A stretch of DNA of 64,000 nt from Comamonas badia DSM 17552 (GTDB taxonomy: Bacteria; Pseudomonadota; Gammaproteobacteria; Burkholderiales; Burkholderiaceae_C). The DNA lies in contig NZ_AXVM01000008.1 in the NCBI RefSeq assembly GCF_000484635.1, positions 1 to 64,000 on the forward strand, given 5' to 3'. The translations under genes were made by a program, and so were the position numbers. How positions within the stretch are numbered: the stretch's first letter is position 1; every line of letters starts with the position of its first letter. The notes under the pieces were generated by a model. That model was not told the DNA's origin, searched no databases, and saw nothing but the letters and a program-made list of their open reading frames with translations. Shown in pieces: positions 19,126 to 27,980 of the stretch.

Positions 19126-19788
19126 TCAGCCCTCTGCCGGCGGCTCGGCGATCAGCGCCTGCAGATCGTGCGCCAGGCCTTCAAGCTCGGCCTCGATCTC
19201 GCCCACCGAGCGGCCAAAGCCGTTGTAGGCCAGCACCGCGGGAATCGCCGCCGCCAGGCCCGCCGCCGTCATGATGAGCGCCTCGCCCACCGGACCGGCG
19301 AGCTTCTCCATGCTGATCTGGCCATTGCCCGCAAGTTGCATGAGGGCATGCTGAATGCCCCAGACAGTGCCGAGCAGGCCCACAAACGGTGCCGTGGCGC
19401 CGACGGTCCCCAGCAGCACCTGGCCCCAGCGCAGGCGGGAAAGGGCGGCATGCAGGGCGCCGCGCAGTACCCGCGTGGCGCGCTGCGCCCGCGTGGCCTG
19501 CTGCGCCAGCGCGTCCGAGCGACCGCCGGCATGCAGGTCGGCCGCCGCCTGTACCAGGGGCCAGACCAGCGCGTGCCGGTCCAGCGGCCTGACCCGCCGC
19601 GCCGCGCCATCCAGGGCAGGCGCCGCCCAGAGTGCCTGGGTAGCACGCGCCACATCGGTGCGCGCATGCGCCATCAGCACCAGCTTGTAGAGGATGACCG
19701 CCCAGCTGGCGACGGACATCGCCAGCAGCACGGCGGCGCAGGCCTGGATGACGCCATCGGCCTCGCGCAGCCACTGCAGGGCGGTCAT
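19126..19788 (-). CDS. MotA/TolQ/ExbB family proton channel protein
   Basis: A 220-residue membrane protein with an N-terminal segment (ACAAVLLAMSVASWAVILYKL) and two C-terminal segments. The family core LGTVGATAPFVGLLGTVWGI is near residue 135 and GLAAAIPAVLAYNGFGR near 185. With the downstream ExbD-like protein it forms a proton-conducting motor complex in the inner membrane. It lies 17 bp after dapB on the same strand. Confidence 0.9.
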   Translation of the reverse strand: MTALQWLREADGVIQACAAVLLAMSVASWAVILYKLVLMAHARTDVARATQALWAAPALDGAARRVRPLDRHALVWPLVQAAADLHAGGRSDALAQQATRAQRATRVLRGALHAALSRLRWGQVLLGTVGATAPFVGLLGTVWGIQHALMQLAGNGQISMEKLAGPVGEALIMTAAGLAAAIPAVLAYNGFGRSVGEIEAELEGLAHDLQALIAEPPAEG

Positions 19789-19805
19789 GGGGGTGGCTCG
19801 GGCAC

Positions 19806-20621
19806 TCAGCGCAGGCCGAGCACGTCGAACATGTCGAACAGCCCGCGCGGCTGGCCCGCCAGCCAGCGCACGGCGCGCAGGCTGCCCTGCGCATAGCCGG
19901 CGCGGCTGCCCGATTTGTGGGTGATTTCCACGCGTTCGCCAGTGCCGGCGAACAGTACGGTGTGGTCGCCCACGATGTCGCCGCCGCGCACGGTGGCAAA
20001 GCCTATCGCGCCGTCCTTCCTCTCGCCGGTGTGGCCGTAGCGCTCGTAGACCGCGCGGTCTGCCAGGCGCGTGCCCTGGGCTTCGGCGATGACCTCGCCC
20101 ATCTTGAGCGCGGTACCCGACGGCGCATCCACCTTGTGCTTGTGGTGCGCCTCGATGATCTCGATGTCGTAGCCATCGGCCAGCGCCTTGGCCGCGAGCT
20201 CCAGCAGCTTCATGGTCACGTTCACCCCCACGCTCATGTTGGGGGCCAGCATGATGGCCGTCTTTTCAGCCGCCAGCGCAAGCTGGGCTTTGCCTGAATC
20301 GTCAAAACCTGTAGTGCCAATCACCATCTGCACGCCCAGCTCGGCACACACCCTGGCATGTGCCAGCGTGCCCTCGGGGCGGGTGAAATCGATCAGCACG
20401 TCGCAGCCCGCAAGCCCCGCGCGCAGGTCCGCGGTGACGGCGACGCCGCTGGTGCGGCCCAGGAAGGCCGTGGCGTCATGCCCGATGGCGGGGCTGGCCG
20501 CCACGTCCAGCGCACCGGCCAGCACGCAGTCGCCGCTGGCGCCCACGGCCTCGATCAGCATGCGGCCCATGCGGCCGCTGGCACCGGCAATGGCGATGCG
20601 CCGTGCGGTAGTGGAAGTCAT
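19806..20621 (-). CDS. dapB: 4-hydroxy-tetrahydrodipicolinate reductase
   Basis: A 271-residue NAD(P)H-dependent enzyme of the lysine/diaminopimelate pathway. The nucleotide-binding motif is [10 protein letters not shown] at residues 12-21, the E/D-L-I-D-F-T type motif is [11 protein letters not shown] near residue 80, and the catalytic motif is [18 protein letters not shown] near residue 155. Start and length match the family. It sits between bamE (51-bp gap) and the exbB/exbD pair, a common Comamonadaceae order. Confidence 0.96.
   Translation of the reverse strand: MTSTTARRIAIAGASGRMGRMLIEAVGASGDCVLAGALDVAASPAIGHDATAFLGRTSGVAVTADLRAGLAGCDVLIDFTRPEGTLAHARVCAELGVQMVIGTTGFDDSGKAQLALAAEKTAIMLAPNMSVGVNVTMKLLELAAKALADGYDIEIIEAHHKHKVDAPSGTALKMGEVIAEAQGTRLADRAVYERYGHTGERKDGAIGFATVRGGDIVGDHTVLFAGTGERVEITHKSGSRAGYAQGSLRAVRWLAGQPRGLFDMFDVLGLR
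20259..20316 (-). repeat. Possible degenerate family A repeat inside dapB
   Basis: The DNA encoding [10 protein letters not shown] in DapB is locally AT-richer and carries TTTTCAGC with CAGCGC and a matching TCAAAAC end. The overall alignment to family A is weak and much of the segment is conserved coding sequence, so this may be chance. Confidence 0.25.
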
Positions 20622-20672
20622 GCCATCCTCATTCGGAAAAGACCGGCGGCCGATTGGTGCCGCCGGAGAACA

Positions 20673-21233
20673 TCAGCGGCCCGGGGTTTCGAGCGGTGGG
20701 TAGCGCGTGCCGGCGGGCGGCGCCGCGGGCTGGGGCGAGGCCTTGTCCGCCTCGGCCCTGGCCCTGGGAAAACGCTCCAGCTGCGCCTCGGTGGCTTCGA
20801 GCTCCGGCACCTTGACGTCCTTCACGCTGGACGAAAGCGAAGCGATGAACTCCTGCTCGGTCGGCATCTCGTCGCCTTCGGTGCGGTCGAACCGGTCCTG
20901 CTCGAAAAACACCGTCAGGTGGCGCGCCTGGTCCTGCACGCCCTGGCGGCGGATGGTGAAGACATATTCCCAGCGATTGGCATGGAACAGGCTGGTCATC
21001 AGGGGCGTGCCCAGAATCTCGCGCACCTGCTGGCGGCTCATGCCGGGCTTGAGGGCATCGACCTGCTCGCGCGTCACGACGTTGCCCTGGACCACCTCCG
21101 GGCGGTAGGGCGTGACCATGTTCGCCAGCCGATCGCCCGAACCGGCGCAGCCCCCCAGCAGCCCCGCTGCAGGCAGGACGACGGCGAGCGCAAGAGCGCC
21201 CCAACGGGGGAGGGCTGGCATGGTTTTGTGCAT
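20673..21233 (-). CDS. bamE: Outer membrane protein assembly factor BamE (SmpA/OmlA family lipoprotein)
   Basis: A lipoprotein of about 186 residues from [16 protein letters not shown] (21233). An ATG at 21254 is possible, but a -10-like TACAAT overlaps it. The signal peptide ends at lipobox LLGGC. The SmpA core follows: [41 protein letters not shown]. BamE is part of the BAM complex that inserts beta-barrel proteins. A Pro/Ala-rich tail of about 60 residues extends past the usual domain. It is divergent from fur, a widespread arrangement. Confidence 0.9.
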   Translation of the reverse strand: MHKTMPALPRWGALALAVVLPAAGLLGGCAGSGDRLANMVTPYRPEVVQGNVVTREQVDALKPGMSRQQVREILGTPLMTSLFHANRWEYVFTIRRQGVQDQARHLTVFFEQDRFDRTEGDEMPTEQEFIASLSSSVKDVKVPELEATEAQLERFPRARAEADKASPQPAAPPAGTRYPPLETPGR

Positions 21234-21303
21234 CCGGTCTATGATTGTTTTCATTGTAGCGGCAGGCCTGCGCCCGCGGCCCGCCACCACGGGGCGCACC
21301 ACG

Positions 21304-21723
21304 ATGACCAATATTGAAGAACTCAAGAGCACCGGCCTGAAAGCGACGCTGCCGCGCCTGAAAATTCTGGAAGTCTTTCAGCAGGGTTCGCAGCGGCACA
21401 TGACGGCCGAGGACGTGTTCCGCGTGCTGCTGGAGGAGCGCTCGGACATCGGCCTGGCCACCGTCTACCGGGTGCTCACGCAATTCGAGCAGGCAGGCAT
21501 CCTGATCCGCAGCAATTTCGAGAGCGGCAAGGCGGTCTACGAACTCAACGAGGGCCAGCACCACGACCACTTCATCTGCACCGGCTGCGGCAAGGTGGAG
21601 GAGTTCTTCGACAGCGAGATCGAAAAGCGCCAGAAGCTGATCGCCCAGGAGCGCGGCTGGGAGGTGCACGACCACGCGATGGCGCTCTACGGCCTGTGCC
21701 AGGCCTGCGCGGCCAAGCGCTGA
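21304..21723 (+). CDS. fur: Ferric uptake regulator Fur
   Basis: A 139-residue metal-dependent repressor. It has an N-terminal winged helix ([15 protein letters not shown] ... [15 protein letters not shown]) and a C-terminal dimerisation and metal domain with [16 protein letters not shown] near residue 85. With Fe2+ it represses iron uptake genes. The start [18 protein letters not shown] matches the family. The 70-bp gap to the divergent bamE should hold both promoters. It converges on hprK with a 9-bp gap. Confidence 0.97.
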   Translation: MTNIEELKSTGLKATLPRLKILEVFQQGSQRHMTAEDVFRVLLEERSDIGLATVYRVLTQFEQAGILIRSNFESGKAVYELNEGQHHDHFICTGCGKVEEFFDSEIEKRQKLIAQERGWEVHDHAMALYGLCQACAAKR

Positions 21724-21732
21724 ATCACCGCT

Positions 21733-22692
21733 TCATCCGGGTTCCCTGCCGCTGGCCATGAGGTCGCGGTGGCGATTGACGAATTCCTGGTAGGTGTCGA
21801 TGCCGCGCAGCTGCAGGATGGTGTTGCGCACCGCCGCCTCGACCAGCACCGCGATGTTGCGCCCGGCCACCACCTCGACGACGACCTTGCGGATGGGCAC
21901 GCCCAGCACGTCCTGGCTCAGGGGCTCGCCCGGCAGGCGCTCGTAGTCGCGCTCCAGCGTCTCCTTGCGCACCAGATGCACGATCAGGCGCAGCCGCATG
22001 CGCCGGCGCACCGCGTTCTCGCCGAAGATGGCGCGGATGTCGAGCAGGCCGATGCCGCGCACCTCCAGCAGGTTCTGCAGCAGATCGGGGCAGCGGCCCT
22101 CGATGGTGCTCTGGTTGATGCGCGCCAGATCGACCACGTCGTCGGCCACCAGGCCGTTGCCGCGCGTGATCAGCTCCAGTCCCAGCTCGCTCTTGCCCAG
22201 GCCCGATTCGCCGGTGATGAGCACGCCCATGCCCAGGATGTCCATGAACACGCCGTGCAGCGAGGTGCGCTCGGCAAAGTGCTTGGAGAGGTAGGCGCGC
22301 AGCACGTCGATCACGAACGCGGCCGATTCGGGCGTGGCAAACAGCGGGATCTGCGCGCGTTCGCACATTTCAAGCATTTCATCGGGCGCCTCCTGGGCAT
22401 CGGCCAGGATCAGCACCGGCGGCTCCAGCGTGACGATGCGCGCCAGGCGCCGCTTGCAGTCTTGCGCGCTGCCGCGCAGCAGATAGGCGACCTCGCGCTC
22501 GCCGATGATCTGCGCCCGATAGGGATGGATGTAATTGAGGTGCCCGACCAGGTCGGCGCTGGAGCGCGCGGCGCGCACCGCATCATCTTCAAAACAGCGC
22601 TCGCCCGCCTCCTGCCCCGCCAGCCACTGCCAATGCAGCAGCGTGCGGAATTCCTCGAACAGGGTATCGGCGCGAACGACGTTGGCTTTCAT
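21733..22692 (-). CDS. hprK: HPr kinase/phosphorylase
   Basis: A 319-residue HprK. The Walker A motif [14 protein letters not shown] is near residue 155, and the HprK signature follows near 205 ([20 protein letters not shown]). It phosphorylates and dephosphorylates HPr on serine. It is downstream of ptsN (22-bp gap) on the same strand. In betaproteobacteria this pair belongs to a regulatory phosphotransfer system (PTS-Ntr-like) rather than sugar transport. Confidence 0.96.
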   Translation of the reverse strand: MKANVVRADTLFEEFRTLLHWQWLAGQEAGERCFEDDAVRAARSSADLVGHLNYIHPYRAQIIGEREVAYLLRGSAQDCKRRLARIVTLEPPVLILADAQEAPDEMLEMCERAQIPLFATPESAAFVIDVLRAYLSKHFAERTSLHGVFMDILGMGVLITGESGLGKSELGLELITRGNGLVADDVVDLARINQSTIEGRCPDLLQNLLEVRGIGLLDIRAIFGENAVRRRMRLRLIVHLVRKETLERDYERLPGEPLSQDVLGVPIRKVVVEVVAGRNIAVLVEAAVRNTILQLRGIDTYQEFVNRHRDLMASGREPG

Positions 22693-22714
22693 GCGGCCCG
22701 CCGTTCAGCCCAGG

Positions 22715-23182
22715 TCACACCGCGTGCGCGCTCTGCCAGCCGGCGATCAGCCCGTGCAGCTCGGCCGCATCGGCGCTCGTCTTGATGCGGTCGCGCAGCT
22801 GGCCATCGCCCAGCAGCTCGGCGATTTCCGAGAGGATTTCCAGGTGCTTCTGGGTCGCCGCCTCGGGCACCAGCAGGAAGATCAGCAGCCCCACCGGCTG
22901 CTCATCCGGCGCATCGAAGCCGATCGGCTGCGCCAGCTGGAACACCGCCGCCATCGGCGATTTCAGGCCCTTGATGCGTCCGTGCGGAATCGCCACCCCG
23001 TGGCCCAGACCGGTGGAGCCCAGGCGCTCGCGCGCGAACAGGCTGTCGGTGATCAATGCCCGCGACAGGCCGTGCTGGCTCTCGAACAGCAGACCGGCCT
23101 CTTCAAAGGCGCGCTTCTTGCTGGTGGCGTCAACGCCCACGAGCACCTGCGCGGGAGGCAATATGGATGCGAGTCGGTTCAT
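22715..23182 (-). CDS. ptsN: PTS IIA-like nitrogen regulatory protein PtsN
   Basis: About 155 residues from MNRLASILPPAQVLVGVDA (23182). The phosphorylated histidine lies in the conserved GLGHGVAIPHG motif near residue 65. PtsN receives phosphate in the PTS-Ntr relay. In other proteobacteria its phosphorylation state regulates K+ transporters and sensor kinases; whether that holds here for the trk/kup genes 11-20 kb away is an inference. It is followed by hprK. Confidence 0.95.
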   Translation of the reverse strand: MNRLASILPPAQVLVGVDATSKKRAFEEAGLLFESQHGLSRALITDSLFARERLGSTGLGHGVAIPHGRIKGLKSPMAAVFQLAQPIGFDAPDEQPVGLLIFLLVPEAATQKHLEILSEIAELLGDGQLRDRIKTSADAAELHGLIAGWQSAHAV

Positions 23183-23290
23183 GGCGGATGGGTCGTAATT
23201 ATGCACAACTAGCGTAAACCCTAGTAACCCGCCTGCGCACGGCGCGGTGCTATGCTGCGCCGCCCCACCTCAACAAGCACGCAGCGCACC

Positions 23291-24769
23291 ATGCAAGACG
23301 GAACACTGCTGGCGGCCGTGGACCTGGGTTCCAACAGCTTTCGCCTCGAAATCGGCCGCCTCGAACACGGGCACATCCACCGCGTCGAATACCGCAAGGA
23401 AACCGTCCGCCAGGGCGGCGGGCTCGATGAGGAGCGCAACCTCACGCCCGACGCCATGCAGCGCGGCTGGGACTGCCTGGCGCGCTTCGCCGAGCGCCTC
23501 TCGGGCTTCCCGCGAGGGCATGTGCGCGCCATCGCCACGCAGACCCTGCGCGAGGCGCGCAACCGTGAAGCCTTCATCACCCGCGGCAACCAGATTCTGG
23601 GCTTCCCGATCGACGTGGTCTCCGGCCCCGAAGAGGCACGCCTCATCTACCAGGGCGTGGCACGGCTGCTGCCGCAGTCCGACGAGCGGCGGCTGGTGGT
23701 GGATGTCGGCGGGCGCTCGACCGAGCTGATCCTGGGCCGGCAGTTCGAGTCCAGCGCCGTCGTCTCCTGCCGCGTCGGCAGCGTGGCCTGGTCGGCGCGC
23801 TATTTCGCCGATGGCATGTTCACGCCCAGAGCCTTCGAGATCGCCGAGACCGCCGCCAAGGCGGTGCTCGACGAGGCGGCCCAGCCATACCGCGGTGAAC
23901 TGTGGGATGTGGCCTACGGCTCTTCGGGCACGGCGGGCGCCATCGGTTCGATGCTTGCCGCGGCCGGCCGGGAACAGGGATACATCACTCGCGCCGGGCT
24001 GGACTGGCTGCGCGAGCAGCTGCTGCGCGCCCGCCATGCCGACCGCGTGCGCCTGGAAGGGCTCAAGGACGACCGGCGCCCGGTCATTGGCGGGGGCTTG
24101 TGCATCGTGCGCGCGGTCTTCGAGCTGCTGGGTGTCGAGCGGATGGCGGTGGCGCAGGGCGCGCTGCGACAGGGCGCGCTGTACGACCTGCTGGATCGCG
24201 AGCGGCCCGGCACCGACCTGCGGGCAGCCAGCGTGCGCGCACTGATGCGGCGCTTCGCCGTGGACGAAGCGCAGGCCGCTCGCGTGGCACAGCTGGCGCT
24301 GCGGCTGTTCGCCGGCGCAGCGCCGCCGGGCAGCGAGCGCGCCGCGCGCAAGCTCCAATGGGCGGCCGAGCTGCACGAGATCGGTTGCCGCATCTCGCAC
24401 CAAGACTACCACCGCCATGGCGCCTACATCCTTGAGCACGCCGACGCCGTCGGCTTCGCCCTGCCCGAGCTGCACGCCCTGGGCCTGCTGGTGCTGGGCC
24501 ACCGCGGCAAGCTGCGCAAGCTCGAAGCCGGCCTGGATGACCCGGTGCTGGCGCTGCAGCTCATGTGCCTGCGCACCGCCATCGCGCTGTGCCACGCACG
24601 CCGCGCGCCCGACGTGCAAGGCCTGACCCTGCGCCTGGATGGCCGCCGCTGCAGCGTGCGCTCGCGCCCCGGCTGGGCGGCGGCCTTCCCGCAGTCGGCG
24701 CACCTGCTGCGCGAGGAGGCGCAGGCCTGGCAGAAAACGCCCTGGGAATACGTGGCCGAGCTGGCGTGA
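23291..24769 (+). CDS. ppx: Exopolyphosphatase, Ppx/GppA family
   Basis: About 492 residues from MQDGTLLAAVDLGSNSFRLEIG (23291). It has the ASKHA-type phosphate-binding motif AAVDLGSNSFRL, a second phosphate loop VVDVGGRSTELILG near residue 140, and a C-terminal HD-like helical domain containing ELHEIGCRISHQDYHRHGAYI. It removes terminal phosphates from polyphosphate and/or hydrolyses pppGpp; the family name covers both. ppk is encoded about 3 kb away on the opposite strand, so synthesis and breakdown genes are clustered but separately transcribed. Confidence 0.93.
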   Translation: MQDGTLLAAVDLGSNSFRLEIGRLEHGHIHRVEYRKETVRQGGGLDEERNLTPDAMQRGWDCLARFAERLSGFPRGHVRAIATQTLREARNREAFITRGNQILGFPIDVVSGPEEARLIYQGVARLLPQSDERRLVVDVGGRSTELILGRQFESSAVVSCRVGSVAWSARYFADGMFTPRAFEIAETAAKAVLDEAAQPYRGELWDVAYGSSGTAGAIGSMLAAAGREQGYITRAGLDWLREQLLRARHADRVRLEGLKDDRRPVIGGGLCIVRAVFELLGVERMAVAQGALRQGALYDLLDRERPGTDLRAASVRALMRRFAVDEAQAARVAQLALRLFAGAAPPGSERAARKLQWAAELHEIGCRISHQDYHRHGAYILEHADAVGFALPELHALGLLVLGHRGKLRKLEAGLDDPVLALQLMCLRTAIALCHARRAPDVQGLTLRLDGRRCSVRSRPGWAAAFPQSAHLLREEAQAWQKTPWEYVAELA

Positions 24770-24784
24770 TGGCGCGGCGTCTTC

Positions 24785-24811
24785 AAACGGTATAAACTGT
24801 TTATACCGTTT
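24785..24811. promoter_or_regulatory. 27-bp perfect palindrome, likely operator of the downstream gene
   Basis: Two 13-base arms, AAACGGTATAAAC and GTTTATACCGTTT, flank a single T. The site ends 17 bp before the ATG of the small basic protein at 24829, and its TATAAA/TATACC content could overlap a -10 box. It is AT-rich against a GC-rich background. A dimeric regulator binding here, possibly the downstream protein itself, is the simplest reading. Confidence 0.75.
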
Positions 24812-24828
24812 TCAAACCGATCCAGACC

Positions 24829-25179
24829 ATGCCCGCCACCGCCAAAACCCCTCGCGCCCCGGCCGCCAAGACCAAAACCAAAACGGCCGCGGCCGCACCC
24901 GCACCGGGCAAGAAGCCCGCTCCGGCCGCCGCCGAGCCCGACGCCAAGCCGCGCAAGCCCAAGCTGGTGCGCGACGGCTTCACCATGCCCAAGGACGAAT
25001 ACGCCGCCATCGACGCGCTCAAGCAGCGCGCGGCGGCGCTGGCGCGCCCGGCCAAGAAGAGCGAGCTGCTGCGCGCCGGCCTGAAGCTGCTCGCCGGCCT
25101 GGACGACGCCGCGCTGCTGGTGGCCCTGCAGGCCGTTCCGGCGATCAAGACCGGGCGCCCCAAGGCAGCGAAAAAATAA
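24829..25179 (+). CDS. Small basic protein with Lys/Ala-rich tail and ribbon-helix-helix-like domain
   Basis: A 116-residue protein that I cannot name. Residues 1-45 are Ala/Pro/Lys-rich, like a histone H1-type tail (PAAKTKTKTAAAA). Residues 46-95 follow the order strand (LVRDGFTMP), helix (KDEYAAIDALKQRAAAL), helix (KKSELLRAGLKLLAGL), which resembles a ribbon-helix-helix DNA-binding fold. The C-terminus ends TGRPKAAKK. The 27-bp palindrome just upstream suggests autoregulation. It could also be a nucleoid-associated protein. It converges on sixA with a family A repeat between them. Confidence 0.75.
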   Translation: MPATAKTPRAPAAKTKTKTAAAAPAPGKKPAPAAAEPDAKPRKPKLVRDGFTMPKDEYAAIDALKQRAAALARPAKKSELLRAGLKLLAGLDDAALLVALQAVPAIKTGRPKAAKK

Positions 25180-25181
25180 TG

Positions 25182-25237
25182 GTCAAAAGTGGATAAAGCG
25201 CTTGATATACAAGTGCCAGTAGCTCATTTTTCGATAG
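25182..25237 (-). repeat. Family A repeat, well-preserved copy between convergent genes
   Basis: On the minus strand this reads GAAAAATGAGCTACTGG, then CACTTGTATATCAAGCGC and ends in CTTTTGA. It fills the whole gap between the RHH-like gene stop and the sixA stop. It is one of the least degenerate copies and is well placed to affect the 3' ends of both transcripts. Confidence 0.75.
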
Positions 25238-25240
25238 TTT

Positions 25241-25702
25241 TCAGAAAAAATCCGGCGAACGCACCGCCAGCAGGATGGTTTCCTCGACCCCCTGCCGCCG
25301 CCGGTGCCGCAGCCACCAGACGGCCCCCTTGCGGATCGCGCAATCCGGCGCCTGCAAGCCCAGCAGGCGCGCGGCCGTCTGGCCCAGCAGCGGCTGGTGG
25401 CCGACGACCAGCACGGCGCTGCGGGCGTCCGGCCACTGGGCCAGCGTCAGCAGCTCGTCGGGGCTGCCGCCGGGCAGCAGTTCGGCACGCAGCTTGACCT
25501 TGCGGCCCAGCGCACGCGCGGTCTGCTCGGCCCGGCGCGCCGGGCTGGCCAGCACGCGCAGACCGTCCGGGAGCTGGCGCTCCAGCCAGACGGCCATGCG
25601 CGCGGCCTGTTTCTCGCCGCGGTGCGTCAGGGGCCGGGCGATGTCCTCGCCCTCGTCGCCCTCGCTCTCCGCCTCGGCGTGGCGCCAGAGAATCAGGTCC
25701 AT
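25241..25702 (-). CDS. sixA: Phosphohistidine phosphatase SixA family protein
   Basis: About 153 residues from MDLILWRHAEAESEGD (25702). The histidine phosphatase motif RHAEAE is at residues 7-12 and the second catalytic histidine is in VLVVGHQPLLGQ near residue 95. It should remove phosphate from protein histidines. In E. coli, SixA acts on the PTS-Ntr protein NPr, and ptsN and hprK lie only 2 kb away here. The gene begins 2 bp after the ppk stop, so it is probably co-expressed with ppk. Confidence 0.88.
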   Translation of the reverse strand: MDLILWRHAEAESEGDEGEDIARPLTHRGEKQAARMAVWLERQLPDGLRVLASPARRAEQTARALGRKVKLRAELLPGGSPDELLTLAQWPDARSAVLVVGHQPLLGQTAARLLGLQAPDCAIRKGAVWWLRHRRRQGVEETILLAVRSPDFF

Positions 25703-25704
25703 TT

Positions 25705-27864
25705 TCAGGTGTCCGGATGGGGAACCGTGGACGCAGGCGACGGCGCATAGCGTGCCATCAGTGCATTCTGCGCGCCCGTGCCGTCCAGCGCGCGCGGCGC
25801 CCTGGCGTAGCGGCCGTCCGGCTCCAGCGTCCAGGCGTCGCGGTCGTCGTGCAGGTAGGCCACCAGGCACTCGTCGATGATGCGCTGGCGCAGTTTGCGA
25901 TCGGTCACCGGCCAGGCGATCTCCTCGCGCCGCAGCATGTTGCGGTTCATCCAGTCGGCGCTGGCCAGGTACAGCTCCTCCTGCGCGCCGGCGCAGAAGT
26001 AGAACACCCGGGTGTGCTCCAGAAACCGCCCGATGACCGAGCGCACGCGGATGTTGTCGGTGATGCCTGGCACCCGCGCGGGCAGCATGCAGGCGCCGCG
26101 CACGATCAGGTCGATGCGCGCGCCGCGCTGGCCCGCGCGCACCAGGGCGCGGATCAGGTCCTCGTCGGTCAGCGCGTTTATCTTGGCGACGATGCGCCCG
26201 CCCTCGCCGCGCTCGGCCGCCAGGCCCGCCGCGTCGATCTTGCCGATCAGGCTGCGCTGCAGCTCGAACGGCGCCAGCAGCAGCCGGCGCAGCTTCGGCA
26301 GGCGGTTCTGGTTGGCCAAGTGGTCGAACACGGCGTCCATGTCGGCCGTGACGTGCTCGTCGGCCGTCAGGTAGCTCAGATCGGTGTACAGGCGCGCGGT
26401 GCGCGGGTTGTAGTTGCCGGTGGACAGGTGCCCGTAGCGGCGCAGGCCGCTGCCCTCGCGGCGCGTGACCAGCAGCATCTTGGCGTGCGTCTTCAGGCCC
26501 ACCACGCCATACACCACCTGCGCGCCGATGGACTCCAGCGCCTCGGCCCAGTTGATGTTGGCCTCCTCGTCGAAACGCGCCTTCAGCTCCACCACCGCCG
26601 TCACCTCCTTGCCGCGGTGCACCGCCTCACGCAGCAGCTCCATCAGCTCGGAATCGGCGCCGGTGCGGTAGATGGTCTGCTTGATGGCCAGCACCTGCGG
26701 GTCGCCCACGGCCTCGCGCAGGAAGGCCAGCACGCCATCAAAACTCTCGAACGGCTGGTGGATCAGCACGTCGCGCCGGCGCAGCCGCGCCAGGATGGCG
26801 CCGGCCTGCGGCAGCCGGGCCGGCCAGGCCGGGCGCCAGGGCGTGAACAGCAGCGCCGGATCGTCCACCAGGTCCACCAGCTGCCCCATGCGCACCAGAT
26901 TGACGGGGCCATGCACCCGGTACAGCGCCGCCGCCGGCAGCGCGAACTGGGTCTGCAGGAAATCCGCCAGGACGGGCGAGCAGCCGGCCGAAACTTCCAG
27001 CCGCACCGCCTGCCCGTAGTGGCGGTGCTGCAGCCCCTGGCGCAGCGCGGTGCGCAGGTTGCGCACGTCGTCCTCGTCCACCGCCAGGTCCGAGTGGCGC
27101 GTGACGCGGAACTGCGAGAACTCGCACACCTGGCGCCCCGGAAACAGCTCGGCCAGGTGCGTGCGGATGATGCTCGACAGACTGACGAAACGCAGCCCCG
27201 TCGGCGCGACGCCGGCCGGCAGGCGCATCAGCCGCGGCAGCGCGCGCGGCACCTTGACGATGGCGATCTCGTTCTCGCGCCCGAAGGCGTCGCCGCCGCG
27301 CAGGCGCACGATGAAGTTCAGCGACTTGTTGGCCACCTGCGGGAACGGGTGCGCCGGGTCCAGCCCCACGGGGATCAGCAGCGGGCGCACCTCGCGCCGG
27401 AAGTACTCGCGCACCCAGCGCCGCTGCGCCAGCGTGCGCTCGCCGTGCGAGACGATGCGGATGCCATGCGCCGCGAACGCCGGCATCAGCGAATCGTTGT
27501 ACAGCGCGTACTGGCGCGCCACCAGCGCGTGCGTCTTGAGCGACAGGGCCTCGAAGCTGCCGGCGCCGTAGCCGTCATCGGCGGTCTCGCCCGCCTGCGC
27601 CGCCCTGGCCGCGGCCAGATGGGCCGCGGCCCGCACCTCGAAGAACTCGTCCAGGTTGGACGAGACAATGCACAGGTAGCGCAGGCGCTCGAGCAGCGGC
27701 ACGTCCTCGCGCACCGCCCAGTCCAGCACGCGCTCGTTGAAGGCCAGGATGCTGTGGTCGCGGTTCAGCAGCAGCAGGCGGGCGGGCGCAAGGGCCGCCG
27801 CCTCGGGTCCGTCACCAGCGGCGAACCCCGCGGCAGCGGGGTCGAGGGTCTGCACAGGCGTCAT
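25705..27864 (-). CDS. ppk: Polyphosphate kinase 1
   Basis: A 719-residue PPK1 that polymerises the gamma-phosphate of ATP into polyphosphate. The N domain contains FNERVLDWA and IVSSNLDEFFEVR near residues 40-75. The catalytic histidines are expected in VVGLKTHAKM near residue 460 and in the C-terminal IDLIVRGACML/HTRVFYF region near residues 600-640. About 27 N-terminal residues precede the part shared with E. coli Ppk, so a later start is possible. A Pho-box-like site lies 25 bp upstream. sixA follows directly. Confidence 0.95.
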   Translation of the reverse strand: MTPVQTLDPAAAGFAAGDGPEAAALAPARLLLLNRDHSILAFNERVLDWAVREDVPLLERLRYLCIVSSNLDEFFEVRAAAHLAAARAAQAGETADDGYGAGSFEALSLKTHALVARQYALYNDSLMPAFAAHGIRIVSHGERTLAQRRWVREYFRREVRPLLIPVGLDPAHPFPQVANKSLNFIVRLRGGDAFGRENEIAIVKVPRALPRLMRLPAGVAPTGLRFVSLSSIIRTHLAELFPGRQVCEFSQFRVTRHSDLAVDEDDVRNLRTALRQGLQHRHYGQAVRLEVSAGCSPVLADFLQTQFALPAAALYRVHGPVNLVRMGQLVDLVDDPALLFTPWRPAWPARLPQAGAILARLRRRDVLIHQPFESFDGVLAFLREAVGDPQVLAIKQTIYRTGADSELMELLREAVHRGKEVTAVVELKARFDEEANINWAEALESIGAQVVYGVVGLKTHAKMLLVTRREGSGLRRYGHLSTGNYNPRTARLYTDLSYLTADEHVTADMDAVFDHLANQNRLPKLRRLLLAPFELQRSLIGKIDAAGLAAERGEGGRIVAKINALTDEDLIRALVRAGQRGARIDLIVRGACMLPARVPGITDNIRVRSVIGRFLEHTRVFYFCAGAQEELYLASADWMNRNMLRREEIAWPVTDRKLRQRIIDECLVAYLHDDRDAWTLEPDGRYARAPRALDGTGAQNALMARYAPSPASTVPHPDT

Positions 27865-27888
27865 GCCGACGGAGTATTGGGTGCGCCG

Positions 27889-27906
27889 GTGACAATTTCA
27901 TGACAT
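27889..27906 (-). promoter_or_regulatory. Pho box-like site upstream of ppk
   Basis: On the minus strand the 18 bases read ATGTCATGAAA followed by TTGTCAC. These are two TGTCA repeats spaced exactly 11 bp apart, as in PhoB-binding sites. A -10-like AATACT lies about 11 bp further on, towards ppk. This supports phosphate-starvation control of ppk and sixA. If that -10 is used, the leader before the annotated ATG would be very short. Confidence 0.65.
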
Positions 27907-27935
27907 CGGTGTCCGGCCCAAGGACAAACACCGAT

Positions 27936-27957
27936 AAAAAACCGCCCCGAAAGACGG
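27936..27957 (-). terminator. Intrinsic terminator after hpf
   Basis: On the minus strand, stem CCGTC/GGCGG with a six-base loop is followed directly by six T residues, 23 bp past the hpf stop. A second imperfect stem (27905-27935, outer arms ATCGG/CCGAT and inner arms TGTCC/GGACA) follows without a T-run and overlaps the edge of the Pho box. Confidence 0.7.
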
Positions 27958-27980
27958 CTGCGCTGGGTGCGAGGCTGGGC

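Noticed and set aside
15977-20316. Firm family A calls in leuS and dapB
   Set aside because: Only fragments of the pattern match, and the DNA is constrained by coding. They are kept as low-confidence features and not counted among the ten copies.
27905-27935. A second intrinsic terminator between hpf and ppk
   Set aside because: The imperfect stem has no T-run in the hpf direction. A better terminator lies just before it, so this one was only mentioned with that feature.
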